Source of the DNA: Bacteroides fragilis NCTC 9343
Lineage (GTDB): Bacteria; Bacteroidota; Bacteroidia; Bacteroidales; Bacteroidaceae
NCBI RefSeq assembly: GCF_000025985.1
Contig: NC_003228.3
Location: 3,410,001-3,474,000 of the forward strand
Length of the DNA stretch: 64,000 nucleotides
Direction of reading: 5' to 3'
Notes under the pieces: model-generated
Databases searched by the model: none
The model's input: the letters and a program-made list of their open reading frames with translations, nothing else
Told to the model about the DNA's origin: nothing
In this document: in pieces, positions 42,147 to 50,774 of the stretch
How positions within the stretch are numbered: the stretch's first letter is position 1
How the letters are laid out: every line of letters starts with the position of its first letter
Position numbers and translations under genes: made by a program

Positions 42147-43034
42147 TCAGAAACGATATCCTATTTCAAAAGCTACATCTATAAAGCCCTCCGAATGATT
42201 CCATGAAGTACATCCCACTCTTCCGGTTCCTCCTATCAGGAAACGACCGTATTCTACTCCGATTCCATAGGCGAATCCTCCTGTAAACCGTTTACCGAAC
42301 AACGACCGGCTATTGGTAACAGACTCGGTTTTATTGCCCTCCATCGTATCGTAATAATGCTTGATATATTCTCTCTTTTCATCTCCACTAAGTCCCAGAT
42401 CAATGTAAGGGCCGAAACTGAACACCAGGTTCATATCATTCCCTACCCTGTATTTCAGTGCAAACAACAGAGGAATCTCCAAATAGAATGGATTATAAGT
42501 GCCACTGACCTGCTCATAAGAAGCGGATGAAGAACCATCTCCGTTATTTTCGGCATAATAGCCATAGAAATCATACCCTTTCATTTTACGGGAAACCAGC
42601 AAAAGTGACGGCTGAAAAGCCCAATGTTTCGACATCCGGATATCGGCTCCCACCCCACCATAGATACTGAATCCGTCTTTCAGTTTCGATTCGGGCCCCT
42701 GCATGAATTTCCCTGCTCCAATTCCTGCCTTTACCGACCACGAGAAGCGTTGCATCACCTGTGTGCGCATCTGTATGCGCATCGGAAGATCTATATATCC
42801 GCTACGTTTTCCTTTTTTCACTTGTAACGAATCAAAATATACCGGTACCTCCTCCAGTATAAATACTCCGTCTTTATCGGTCGTCGCATTCTGATTCGTA
42901 CGTTTCAGGGTAACCACGGCACCCTCTACCGGATAGTAATCTTCGTCCACAACCTTCTCTACTACCTTTTGCTTTTGTGCCATTACGTCGGTCAATGCCA
43001 GGCAGACCCATGCCAATGCTATATATTTTTTCAT
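42147..43034 (-). CDS. outer-membrane beta-barrel protein (paralog B)
   Basis: 295 residues from the ATG at 43034-43032 (MKKYIALAWVCLALTDVMAQ, a proper signal peptide); the open frame runs 10 codons further up but those lack signal character. N-terminal CarboxypepD_reg-like module (VEGAVVTLKRTNQNATTDKDGVFILEEVP), then a barrel with FSWSVKAGIGAGKFM, MSKHWAFQPSLLLVSRKM, YLEIPLLFALKY, FSFGPYIDLGLSG and a terminal FEIGYRF. It shares these blocks with the genes at 41026 and 43083. It lies 48 bases downstream of the 43083 gene and is probably in its operon. Unknown function. Confidence 0.83.
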   Translation of the reverse strand: MKKYIALAWVCLALTDVMAQKQKVVEKVVDEDYYPVEGAVVTLKRTNQNATTDKDGVFILEEVPVYFDSLQVKKGKRSGYIDLPMRIQMRTQVMQRFSWSVKAGIGAGKFMQGPESKLKDGFSIYGGVGADIRMSKHWAFQPSLLLVSRKMKGYDFYGYYAENNGDGSSSASYEQVSGTYNPFYLEIPLLFALKYRVGNDMNLVFSFGPYIDLGLSGDEKREYIKHYYDTMEGNKTESVTNSRSLFGKRFTGGFAYGIGVEYGRFLIGGTGRVGCTSWNHSEGFIDVAFEIGYRF

Positions 43035-43082
43035 ATCTTTCTGTTTTTTACATTCAACATCCAATTATCCGTTTCCGCTTCA

Positions 43083-43949
43083 TCAGAAACGGTAAATGAC
43101 TCCCAAGGTAAGTACCAGATTGTGCTCTTTTGCTTCAAAGCCTTCATCATCCTGCCCCAGACACATGCTCTTTCCTGAAATACCGGCCAGCCACTTTTTG
43201 TATTCCACCCCTATGCCATAGGCCACACCAAAGCTGAAAGGATGCAGCAAAGAATGTTTCCCACCGGAATAGTCGTATTCATACTCACTGCTATAAATAT
43301 CATACTCTTCATCGGGTTTGCCTGTCTCGCTAGCTTTCACTTTCCCTGCAAAACCATACGAAAAAACAGGTCCCATAGAAAATGCCAGATTCATTTTGCG
43401 GGCTATCGGACAACGAAGAATGAATAACATCGGCAAATCCAGTGATACCGGATTCCAAGTCTCCTGATATTTCACGCCATATCTTTCGGCATTGAACTCA
43501 GCTCCGTGATTACAGATTTGCAAGGTAGGCTGAAAAGCCCAACGCTTCGACATACGCACCTCGATACCCAGACCGAATTCATATCCCACTTTAAAGTCGG
43601 AACCATATATCGTATATTTACTCATACTAAGACCGGCATGTGCCACAAACGAGACCTTCTTACGTTTTCCGGTCAGCTGTACCGGTACATTCAAGTCAAC
43701 TTCCCGGGTCTCCATCCCGATGGATGTAACGACTACTTTCTTTACCGAAAGAGGAACCTCCTGCAAGAGGAATTTGCCATCTACATCGGTGATTGTACTG
43801 ATATTGGTTCCTTTGGCGGTGACCAATGCTCCCACAATAGGTTGCTGTCGTCTATCGAATACTACTCCTTTTACGTCGTGTGTCTGAACCTGAGCCATTA
43901 CGGTGATTGCGCAAATGCAGGCAATCATTCCTATTATTATTCTTTTCAT
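43083..43949 (-). CDS. outer-membrane beta-barrel protein (paralog C)
   Basis: 288 residues. Signal peptide cleaved near VMAQVQ. Regulatory-like module (VKGVVFDRRQQPIVGALVTAKG, STITDVDGKFLLQEVP) and barrel with AHAGLSMSKYTIYGSD, MSKRWAFQPTLQICNHG, SLDLPMLFILRC, FSMGPVFSYGFAG and the final LGVIYRF. Closest to paralog A in the N-terminal half and to paralog B in the barrel. It follows the lipoprotein gene at 43977 by 27 bases, so lipoprotein, C and B form one minus-strand operon. Function unknown. Confidence 0.83.
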   Translation of the reverse strand: MKRIIIGMIACICAITVMAQVQTHDVKGVVFDRRQQPIVGALVTAKGTNISTITDVDGKFLLQEVPLSVKKVVVTSIGMETREVDLNVPVQLTGKRKKVSFVAHAGLSMSKYTIYGSDFKVGYEFGLGIEVRMSKRWAFQPTLQICNHGAEFNAERYGVKYQETWNPVSLDLPMLFILRCPIARKMNLAFSMGPVFSYGFAGKVKASETGKPDEEYDIYSSEYEYDYSGGKHSLLHPFSFGVAYGIGVEYKKWLAGISGKSMCLGQDDEGFEAKEHNLVLTLGVIYRF

Positions 43950-43976
43950 CTGTTTTCGTTCTTTAAATCCATTTTC

Positions 43977-45113
43977 TTATTCTACGGGAATCTTAACGGT
44001 CTGGTAACCACTGTAAGTAACCCCTACTCCATTTTCCGCATAAACACGGAAAGCATAAAGTATTCCCGGACGCAATCCGGTAATGACTTTACTAAGCTGT
44101 TGTCCGTGATTATCCTCAAGTGGAACCTCTATCTTCTGTTCATCCGTCACCGTTCCCGTTTCTGGAGAATAAATGCCATAGCTGTATCCGTAGTGCGTAA
44201 TCTGATAATTATCTATATAGAAAGTGGCATACAGGTTTACCGACCTATCGGTATCTATATACATCGTGAAATAATCAATAATCGGTTCCGTACCCGGTTC
44301 GGTTGTAAACTCAACTACCGGTCCGTAGCCTGTCCCTTCCTCAGTAGTCACATAGGGACGTATATAATAATGTGTATTGGGAAGCAGATCGGTCACCTCT
44401 ACTTCTAAAAACGAATAGTCATAATTCCGGGTTTCCCGTGCCAATGTCTTCTGATCATCAACCGTAGGGATTCTTTTAGTAGAACTGTAACAAGCGCCCT
44501 GTTCTATAATTCCGCCATTGCTTTTGAAACGGACCTCCGCAGATAAATAGAAACTGTATCCTGTAAAATGTGCATCGTGCACAACCAATCTTGGCAACCC
44601 TGAAAGGCGGAATGGCTTCACTTCACTGTAACGTTCGCCACGCGTATTTCCGCCCAATACATGGTCCAGCAATCCCGGACGTCCGTTATAGCCATAATTA
44701 TAATCAACCATGGCGCAATAATAAGTTTCGCCCACGGGGAGCATATTCGATTCCAGGAAAGCATAAAAAGTCCCTTCTGTATCACGATGTACATAAGCTT
44801 CCGTAAGCACTTCTTTCATCTCTCGATCTTTAGCTATCAGGAATCTGGGATACTGGTAGAATCCGGTTTCTTCACTTGTCACTTTCCCTATCATGACCAC
44901 GTCTGTCCGATACAGTTCTTCTGTATTCATCCCCAGAATATTGGACAGCAATTCCACGGAATCTTGTGAAAGCGTAGCCATATCACAAATCCGCTCCAAC
45001 GTTAATGTTGCTTTAGAAGATTCCATAGCCCCCCAATAATCTCCTTTATTATCACAGGAGGTAGCCAGCAATGTCATCAGACAGAGCAAGCCTAGTAATT
45101 TTCTCTTGTTCAT
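43977..45113 (-). CDS. surface lipoprotein with fibronectin-III-like domains
   Basis: 378 residues. Lipoprotein signal ends LLATSC (Cys20), then DNKGDYW; acidic after the Cys, compatible with surface export. The body shows two Ig/Fn3-like modules (LPNTHYYIRPYVTTEEGTGYG is a typical Fn3 ending; also LRPGILYAFRVYAENGVG). It is first in an operon with two outer-membrane barrels and has a good promoter upstream, suggesting a surface complex of lipoprotein plus barrels. No enzymatic motif. Ligand unknown. Confidence 0.8.
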   Translation of the reverse strand: MNKRKLLGLLCLMTLLATSCDNKGDYWGAMESSKATLTLERICDMATLSQDSVELLSNILGMNTEELYRTDVVMIGKVTSEETGFYQYPRFLIAKDREMKEVLTEAYVHRDTEGTFYAFLESNMLPVGETYYCAMVDYNYGYNGRPGLLDHVLGGNTRGERYSEVKPFRLSGLPRLVVHDAHFTGYSFYLSAEVRFKSNGGIIEQGACYSSTKRIPTVDDQKTLARETRNYDYSFLEVEVTDLLPNTHYYIRPYVTTEEGTGYGPVVEFTTEPGTEPIIDYFTMYIDTDRSVNLYATFYIDNYQITHYGYSYGIYSPETGTVTDEQKIEVPLEDNHGQQLSKVITGLRPGILYAFRVYAENGVGVTYSGYQTVKIPVE

Positions 45114-45142
45114 CTTTGTCTATTTATAGTGTTAATCGTCCG

Positions 45143-45175
45143 CAAAGTTACAATATTTATCATAAATATAACAAA
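45143..45175 (-). promoter_or_regulatory. promoter of the lipoprotein/barrel operon
   Basis: On the minus strand TTTG (45175-45172), 21 bases, then TAACTTTG (45150-45143), close to the Bacteroides consensus. Start about 30 bases before the ATG at 45113. Confidence 0.65.
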
Positions 45176-45404
45176 ATAAAACAATTTGATTCTCTACAAA
45201 TCCGGAGTATCCTCCAGCCGGTATAAAGGAAACACAACAAATAACATCCCCCCGGCCGGAAACCGTCCGATGTTGCCAACCGGCATATACTTTGCTTCAG
45301 GCAAGAAAAGCCCCCCGGAATAATAAATATTCAATATTATCTCCCTATATTTACAGACAGAGGTACCCCCCTGAAGTACCCCCATTGCAAACACCCATAA
45401 CGAT
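45176..45404. other. intergenic region, no gene seen
   Basis: About 230 bases upstream of the lipoprotein promoter and of the membrane protein at 45405. It holds poly-C runs (CCCCCC near 45250; GTACCCCCCTG and GTACCCCC around 45362-45381) and AT-rich patches. A 66-codon minus-strand frame lacks any protein-like feature. No terminator or known repeat. Confidence 0.4.
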
Positions 45405-45833
45405 ATGATGCAGAACCCCGATTATTTTGAACGTACCCGCAGCCGGTTACATCCCAAGAAATACCGATTTTATTTCTTTGATTACCTTTACTATTGCGGT
45501 GACCGGTGGTCGAAAAGAAATTCTCGCGTATGGGGAAGCGGAGTGATATTTAATTATTGGACATTTTGTATATGGGGTCCTGTTGCCTTTGGGACAAGAT
45601 TAAATGGGATTCATCTTTTTAGCGAGAGCATAGATGTGACAATTGTTTTTGCCGGCATGTTACTCCCTTTCGTTTGTACCCGTCTACGATACCGGAAAGA
45701 CCGGGTATCGGCTATCAGGCACCATTACCGCCGGAGTGCCTGGAGAAGCATCATTCCTCCCCGGCTGGTGGTGTTCGGATGGTTTATCATCCTATTGCTT
45801 GAAGTGATAGGAGCAAAGTTATGCGAGGCATAA
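45405..45833 (+). CDS. small hypothetical membrane protein
   Basis: 142 residues, or 141 if the second Met is used. Two to three hydrophobic helices (VIFNYWTFCIWGPVAFG, IDVTIVFAGMLLPFVC, LVVFGWFIILLLEVIG) and many Arg in between (RLRYRKDRVSAIRHHYRRSAWRS), the usual inside-positive pattern. N-terminal RSRLHPKKYRFYFFDYLYYCG has the look of a family I cannot name. No neighbour in the same transcript, which makes a role hard to guess. Codon and topology pattern favour a real gene. Confidence 0.6.
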   Translation: MMQNPDYFERTRSRLHPKKYRFYFFDYLYYCGDRWSKRNSRVWGSGVIFNYWTFCIWGPVAFGTRLNGIHLFSESIDVTIVFAGMLLPFVCTRLRYRKDRVSAIRHHYRRSAWRSIIPPRLVVFGWFIILLLEVIGAKLCEA

Positions 45834-45900
45834 CGGGAAGGTAAACAGGATATATCCGGAATCTGAATATGAGTGATCATCGATGTATATAGCCACACAT

Positions 45901-46383
45901 TCAGCCTTTATCGTAATACTTCAGGTTGCTTGCAAGCCTGTCAATCGCTTTGGCCATCCTGGCTACTTTTGCCCGATCGGTCTTTGCAGAATAGATCCAT
46001 TTCACATAATTGTGCCGCTCGTTTTCAGCCAGTGAATTGAAAAACTCCAATGCTCGAGGTTCGTCTTGCAAACACAATTGCAGTTCTTCGGGAATCTCCG
46101 ACGGCTCTTCATCAAGGTACAAAACAACATGTACATAATCACCCGCCTGCTTTTTGATCTTCTTACGGATTTCAGCTTTTACAGAAAGTCCTAATTCTCC
46201 ATTCCCCATTGGCATCAAATGGTGCTTTTTGATTTCGACACCATCAATACTTCCTTTTACTTTCACCCAGCCGAAAGGTGCCTTTTTATCTTGCGGCACT
46301 TCGGGAATGGGTGCATAAGTCCATCCTCCATTGCCGGGAGTTCTCTCAAGCAAGTAATCTTTATCCACTAAGGGTACTTCCAT
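45901..46383 (-). CDS. YdeI/OmpD-associated (OmdA) family protein with DUF1905-like part
   Basis: 160 residues. N-terminal half resembles DUF1905 (GWTYAPIPEVP, FGWVKVKGSIDG, HHLMPMGNGELGLSVKAEIRKKI); C-terminal half resembles the YdeI/OmdA helical tail (FFNSLAENERHNYVKWIYSAKTDRAKVARMAKAIDRL). Such two-part proteins are common, cytosolic and of uncertain function. Starts MEVPLVDKDY. Monocistronic, flanked by gaps on both sides. Looks intact. Confidence 0.85.
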   Translation of the reverse strand: MEVPLVDKDYLLERTPGNGGWTYAPIPEVPQDKKAPFGWVKVKGSIDGVEIKKHHLMPMGNGELGLSVKAEIRKKIKKQAGDYVHVVLYLDEEPSEIPEELQLCLQDEPRALEFFNSLAENERHNYVKWIYSAKTDRAKVARMAKAIDRLASNLKYYDKG

Positions 46384-46671
46384 TTGTCAATGACTGTTTA
46401 TTTCTATTCTATCTTTTCTATTTCCCCATACTTTCCGCCCCGCATCACTTTTCTTCACCCGGCAGAACGAAAGACCAATGGGTATGGTATGGGTTGATAA
46501 AAGCCTTCTGATCTTCATGCCAACGCTCCATTGCTCACTGATCCATATGGCTTCCAAATTTAATAAATATCCGGAGACGAACCCCAATTACCACCAATTT
46601 TCACTCTTATTCTGTGATTATTTCCTTTTCTTTGCGACTAACCAAATAAAAGTAATCCTAAAAGAAGATCA
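46384..46671. other. intergenic region between OmdA-like and ECF sigma genes
   Basis: 288 bases with both start regions. No convincing TAnnTTTG was found in front of the sigma gene, and short frames here show no protein features. AT-rich near the sigma ATG (TTTCCTTTTCTTTGCGAC near 46621-46638 contains a CTTTG resembling half a -7 element). Confidence 0.35.
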
Positions 46672-47184
46672 ATGAACCTGAATCCGGCGCATATCAACGA
46701 GCCTGTACAAAAAGAGTTCCTCTCGGTAATCAAGGAATACGAGCGGGTTATCTACAAAGTATGCTATCTGTATACCACCCGGAACGCTACGCTCGGCGAT
46801 CTTTACCAGGAAGTGATTCTCAATCTGTGGAAAGCTTATCCCAAATTCCGGAAAGAATGCAAAATATCGACCTGGATTTACCGGATAGCCCTCAACACTT
46901 GCATCAGCTTCATCCGCAAGGAAAAGAATGTGCCGGAAATCGTCGCACTGACCCGCGAAGCCGACTGGATGACAGAAGAGAAAGACGAACTGACGGAAAT
47001 GCTGCGGCAACTGTACCGGATGATCAATCAATTGGGACAACTGGACAAATCGATCGTACTGCTTTACCTGGAAGAAAAAAGCTACGAGGAAATAGCCGAA
47101 ATCACCGGACTGACTGTGACCAATGTAGCCACTAAGCTGAGCCGGATCAAGGACAAACTTAAAAAGATGAAAAAGGAGGAATAA
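46672..47184 (+). CDS. ECF-type RNA polymerase sigma factor (second)
   Basis: 170 residues. Region 2 at about 20-85 (TLGDLYQEVILNLWKAYPKFRKECKI, STWIYRIALNTCISFIR) and region 4 at about 115-165 (YLEEKSYEEIAEITGLTVTNVATKLSRIKDKLKK) are clear. Unlike the sigma at 11418 it belongs to a group paired with a small membrane protein rather than FecR. It starts three bases before... the stop is followed after 3 bases by the 194-residue membrane protein, its likely anti-sigma factor. Targets unknown; a stress response is more likely than nutrient uptake since no SusCD is nearby. Confidence 0.93.
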   Translation: MNLNPAHINEPVQKEFLSVIKEYERVIYKVCYLYTTRNATLGDLYQEVILNLWKAYPKFRKECKISTWIYRIALNTCISFIRKEKNVPEIVALTREADWMTEEKDELTEMLRQLYRMINQLGQLDKSIVLLYLEEKSYEEIAEITGLTVTNVATKLSRIKDKLKKMKKEE

Positions 47185-47187
47185 GAT

Positions 47188-47772
47188 ATGGAACTGGATG
47201 ACTTGAAGAAATCGTGGAATGCTCTGGATGAACACCTGAAAAACAAGGAGTTCATTGAAGAAAAAGAGATAGCACAACTGCTGGGACGTGCCCGTAACAA
47301 GATGAACAGCATCGACCGGTTCAACAGGAAACTGCGTTTTGCCTCGATCGGCATACTGACATTAGCGGTGCTCTTCTGGATATGCGCCGACACACTTACA
47401 GACCTTTTTTATTGGATAACCCTCTCACTGTGCATCCCGGCTCTTTGCTGGGATTTGTACTCCGCCCATTACCTGAGCCGGACCCGGATCGATGAGATGC
47501 CTTTGGTCACAGTCATCTCCCGCATCAATCGGTACCATAGATGGATGGTTCGCGAATGGATCATAGGTATCCTCTATCTGCTTGCGATGGCTACTTTTTT
47601 CTTTTTCCACAGGCAAGTCTGGCAATATGGTGCTGCGGGAATTATCGTCAGCCTGATCGTCTGGGCCATCGGGCTCGGAATCTGCCTATGGGTGTATCGC
47701 CGGAACATAAGACATATAAAAGAAATAAAGAAGAACCTCAACGAGTTAAAAGAATTAAATCATACAGCTTAA
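47188..47772 (+). CDS. putative anti-sigma factor, membrane protein
   Basis: 194 residues. A cytoplasmic helical N-terminus (about 1-48, LDDLKKSWNALDEHLKNKE) is followed by four hydrophobic helices (about 50-66, 70-88, 120-140, 145-165) and a basic coiled tail (NIRHIKEIKKNLNELKEL). Small membrane proteins of this form directly after an ECF sigma gene usually hold the sigma factor at the membrane. It lies 3 bases after the sigma gene. There is no zinc motif (HxxxCxxC), so it is not a ZAS anti-sigma factor. The role is inferred from position. Confidence 0.7.
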   Translation: MELDDLKKSWNALDEHLKNKEFIEEKEIAQLLGRARNKMNSIDRFNRKLRFASIGILTLAVLFWICADTLTDLFYWITLSLCIPALCWDLYSAHYLSRTRIDEMPLVTVISRINRYHRWMVREWIIGILYLLAMATFFFFHRQVWQYGAAGIIVSLIVWAIGLGICLWVYRRNIRHIKEIKKNLNELKELNHTA

Positions 47773-47807
47773 CTTAAACCGTACTTTACAAATTCTCTCT
47801 AACTTTG

Positions 47808-47856
47808 AAGAGGCGTTCGGAAGTCCCCCCAAAAAAACTTACCTGCGCCTCTTTTT
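47808..47856 (+). terminator. terminator of the ECF sigma/anti-sigma operon
   Basis: AAGAGGCG (47808-47815) pairs with CGCCTCTT (47846-47853), followed by TTT and preceded by A-rich DNA. The loop is 30 bases and includes CCCCCC and AAAAAAA tracts. Confidence 0.65.
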
Positions 47857-47884
47857 ATGTATTCAACTCCATAGTTAAGAAAAT

Positions 47885-49051
47885 ATGCTGCAACGAGTTT
47901 TAGGCTTTCTGATAGTAATCCTTGTACTGCCGGACATTTATATTTACCGGACATTTATCAAACAACTGACTCTAAGTCTTTTCTGGCGGATTCTGTACTT
48001 CTTCCCCACTCTTTTCCTGATGGCAGGAGTCGTGTCACTGGCTTTCTTTGCCAACTATGAATACGCCGAGCAACATACGTTATGGATAGGGCGTTTTGCC
48101 GTTGTCTTTTTCCTATTTGCTTCACCGAAACTGATTTTCACGATCTGTTCCATCATCGGACGCCCGTTTAACCGATGGTTGCACTGGTCCCGGAAGCCCT
48201 TTGTGGCAACCGGACTGGTACTTGCCACACTCAATGCGGCGCTGATTCTTTACGGATCGATGGTCGGCAAAGACCGTTTCGAAGTAAAGGAGGTCACTTT
48301 CCGGTCTCCCCGTCTACCCGAAGCCTTCAACGGATACCGCATTGTCCAGTTGTCCGATATCCACATCGGGAGTTGGCAGGGAAACGCCAAGAGCCTGCAA
48401 CGGATGGTGGACCTGGTGAATGCACAAAAACCGGACTTAATCGTATTCACGGGTGACCTGGTGAACAACCGGGCTGCGGAATTGGACGGATTTGAAGAGA
48501 TACTGTCTCAACTGCATGCCACAGACGGCGTCTACTCCATATTAGGGAACCATGACTACGGACCTTACTATCGCTGGAAAAGCAAGCGTGACCAGGTAAA
48601 CAACCTGAACGACCTGAAGAAAAGACAGGCCGACATGGGCTGGATACTGCTGAACAACGAGCACACCCTGCTACACCGGGGAAATGACAGCATTGCCCTG
48701 ATCGGGGTAGAAAACGAAGGAGAACCTCCTTTCTCCCAGCACGGCGACCTGACCAAAGCACAGGCAGGAACAAACGGGCTGTTCAAGCTGTTACTAAGTC
48801 ATAACCCTACCCACTGGAGGCGTGAAGTGTTACCTCAATCGGACATCGATCTGATGTTGGCGGGACATACTCATGCCATGCAACTGGCCATCGGACATCA
48901 CTCGCCTGCCTCCTGGATTTATCCGGAATGGGGAGGTATGTACATGGAGGACAACCGGGGGCTGTACGTAAACGTCGGCATGGGATTCGTAGGTCTGCCT
49001 TTCCGCTTCGGAGCATGGCCGGAGATTACCGTGATAACACTGGATAAATGA
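47885..49051 (+). CDS. membrane-anchored metallophosphoesterase
   Basis: 388 residues. Three to four N-terminal hydrophobic helices (about 1-130), then a calcineurin-like phosphoesterase domain with all five motifs: QLSDIHIGSW, FTGDLVNN, LGNHDY, SHNP and AGHTHAMQ. This is the YkuE/YaeI-type layout; such enzymes hydrolyse phosphodiesters or pyrophosphates of lipids such as UDP-diacylglucosamine or act in the envelope. The stop overlaps the ABC gene start (ATGA at 49048-49051), so it is co-translated with the exporter. Substrate unknown. Confidence 0.9.
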   Translation: MLQRVLGFLIVILVLPDIYIYRTFIKQLTLSLFWRILYFFPTLFLMAGVVSLAFFANYEYAEQHTLWIGRFAVVFFLFASPKLIFTICSIIGRPFNRWLHWSRKPFVATGLVLATLNAALILYGSMVGKDRFEVKEVTFRSPRLPEAFNGYRIVQLSDIHIGSWQGNAKSLQRMVDLVNAQKPDLIVFTGDLVNNRAAELDGFEEILSQLHATDGVYSILGNHDYGPYYRWKSKRDQVNNLNDLKKRQADMGWILLNNEHTLLHRGNDSIALIGVENEGEPPFSQHGDLTKAQAGTNGLFKLLLSHNPTHWRREVLPQSDIDLMLAGHTHAMQLAIGHHSPASWIYPEWGGMYMEDNRGLYVNVGMGFVGLPFRFGAWPEITVITLDK

Positions 49052-50772
49052 AAAAATACTGGCAAATACTGAAGAAGTACCAAATAAGCCTGCTGGCATG
49101 CCCGTTGCTGGTACTCGTGTCGGTGATGTGCGAAACCGTTCAGCCGATGTACATGGCGGATATTATAGACAACGGAGTGATGCAAAGAGACCTCTCCGTC
49201 ATCACTGCCGTGGGCGGAAAGATGATACTGATCTCCATTGTCGGACTGATTTTCAGCATTGCCAATGTTTACGTATCTTCCCATGCATCCATTGGTTTCG
49301 GAACCGATCTGCGCACCGGCCTTTTCGGCAAGATACAGCAACTCTCTTTCTTCGACATCGACCGGTTCAGTACGGCTTCGCTTATTACCCGCCTGACCAG
49401 TGACATCAGCCGCATCCAGCAAGTCATCATGATGTCGATGCGCCTGATGCTGCGCTCTCCGCTGATGCTTGTCATGGCGGTGTTTTTCGTTGTACGCATC
49501 AATCTCGAACTGGCGGGTGTCCTGCTGGCTGCCATCCCTATATTGGGTTTCAGCGTATTCTTTATTCTCCGGAAAGGTTTCCCCTTCTTCCTGAAGGTTC
49601 AGCAGAAGGTGGATCAACTGAATGAGGTGGTACGCGAAAACCTGATTAACATCCGGGTGGTAAAGTCATTTGTACGAGAGGACTTCGAAGCACATAAGTT
49701 CAAAGACAAAAGCGAGAGCCTGCGTGATACGGTGATTCATGCTTCCAACATCATTGTCTCCATCTTTCCGGTAATGCAACTGGTGATGAACCTGTCTATC
49801 ATCGCTATCCTCTGGATGGGAGGCCACAAGGTGATGACCGGAGAGCTGAAGGTAGGCGAACTGATATCGTTTGTCAACTACCTGGGACAGGTGTTGATGT
49901 CATTAATGATGCTTTCCATGATCATCATGTCTTATGCCCGTGCTTCTGCCTCGTCGAAACGTATTTTAGAGGTACTGGACACACAACCTTCGCTGACCGA
50001 CACACCCGAAGGCATGCGGAGCACCCGAGAGATTGAAAAAGGAGAGATCGCCTTCGAGAAGGTCAGCTTCCGTTATGGCGGCGGAGAGACGGACGTATTA
50101 CGAAACATCAGTTTCCACATCCGCCCGGGCGAGACAGTGGCCATAGCAGGTGCTACCGGATCGGCAAAAAGTTCACTCGTGCAACTGATCCCCCGCCTCT
50201 ATGATGTCAGCGCCGGAGAAATACGCATTGACGGCATCCCTGTACAAGACTATAACCTGCGCGAACTCCATGCCCGCATCGGAATGGTGCTGCAAAAGAA
50301 CGAACTCTTTACGGGAACCATCGCCGAAAACCTTCGCTGGGGAAAACCGGATGCCACGCAAGAAGAACTCGAAGTGGCAGCCCGTGCCGCCGAAGCCCAT
50401 GAGTTCATCTGCTCGTTGCCTGCCGGATACGACACACTGCTGGGACGGGGTGGAATCAACCTTTCCGGCGGACAGAAGCAACGCATCTGCATCGCCAGGG
50501 CCTTGCTGCGTAAACCCAAGATATTGATACTGGACGACAGTACCAGTGCCGTAGACTCTGAAACGGAACTCCGTATCCGGAACAACCTGAATGCCTGGCT
50601 GCGGGACACCACGGTACTTATCATCACCCAACGCATATACACCATGCAATCGGCCAACCGGGTCATTCTGCTGGACGACGGGGAGATAGAATCCATCGGC
50701 ACCCCGGAAGAGTTGTTGGAACGGTCGGAAATGTATCAGGAAATATATTACTCACAGCAAATCGTTATCTGA
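49048..50772 (+). CDS. ABC exporter half-transporter with degenerate ATP site (TM287-like)
   Basis: 574 residues: six-helix type IV exporter domain (about 15-310), then an ATPase domain. Walker A is GATGSAKSS, with Ala where Gly is usual before the Lys, as seen in many such exporters; the signature is LSGGQKQR. Walker B reads LILDDSTSAVD, where the catalytic Glu is Asp. Together with the next gene, which has the canonical LLLDEATS but the variant signature LSQGQRQ, this is the pattern of heterodimeric exporters such as TM287/288, with one degenerate and one consensus ATP site. It probably exports drugs, lipids or peptides. Start overlaps the upstream stop. Confidence 0.92.
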   Translation: MKKYWQILKKYQISLLACPLLVLVSVMCETVQPMYMADIIDNGVMQRDLSVITAVGGKMILISIVGLIFSIANVYVSSHASIGFGTDLRTGLFGKIQQLSFFDIDRFSTASLITRLTSDISRIQQVIMMSMRLMLRSPLMLVMAVFFVVRINLELAGVLLAAIPILGFSVFFILRKGFPFFLKVQQKVDQLNEVVRENLINIRVVKSFVREDFEAHKFKDKSESLRDTVIHASNIIVSIFPVMQLVMNLSIIAILWMGGHKVMTGELKVGELISFVNYLGQVLMSLMMLSMIIMSYARASASSKRILEVLDTQPSLTDTPEGMRSTREIEKGEIAFEKVSFRYGGGETDVLRNISFHIRPGETVAIAGATGSAKSSLVQLIPRLYDVSAGEIRIDGIPVQDYNLRELHARIGMVLQKNELFTGTIAENLRWGKPDATQEELEVAARAAEAHEFICSLPAGYDTLLGRGGINLSGGQKQRICIARALLRKPKILILDDSTSAVDSETELRIRNNLNAWLRDTTVLIITQRIYTMQSANRVILLDDGEIESIGTPEELLERSEMYQEIYYSQQIVI

Positions 50773-50774
50773 CC

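Noticed and set aside
45194..45394. 66-codon minus-strand frame upstream of the lipoprotein operon
   Set aside because: Low complexity in poly-C region, no signal peptide or motif, and it lies upstream of the operon promoter.
50150..50180. Walker A with Ala instead of Gly (GATGSAKSS) as a dead ABC transporter
   Set aside because: This variant is common in heterodimeric exporters; the essential Lys is present and the partner has the consensus site.
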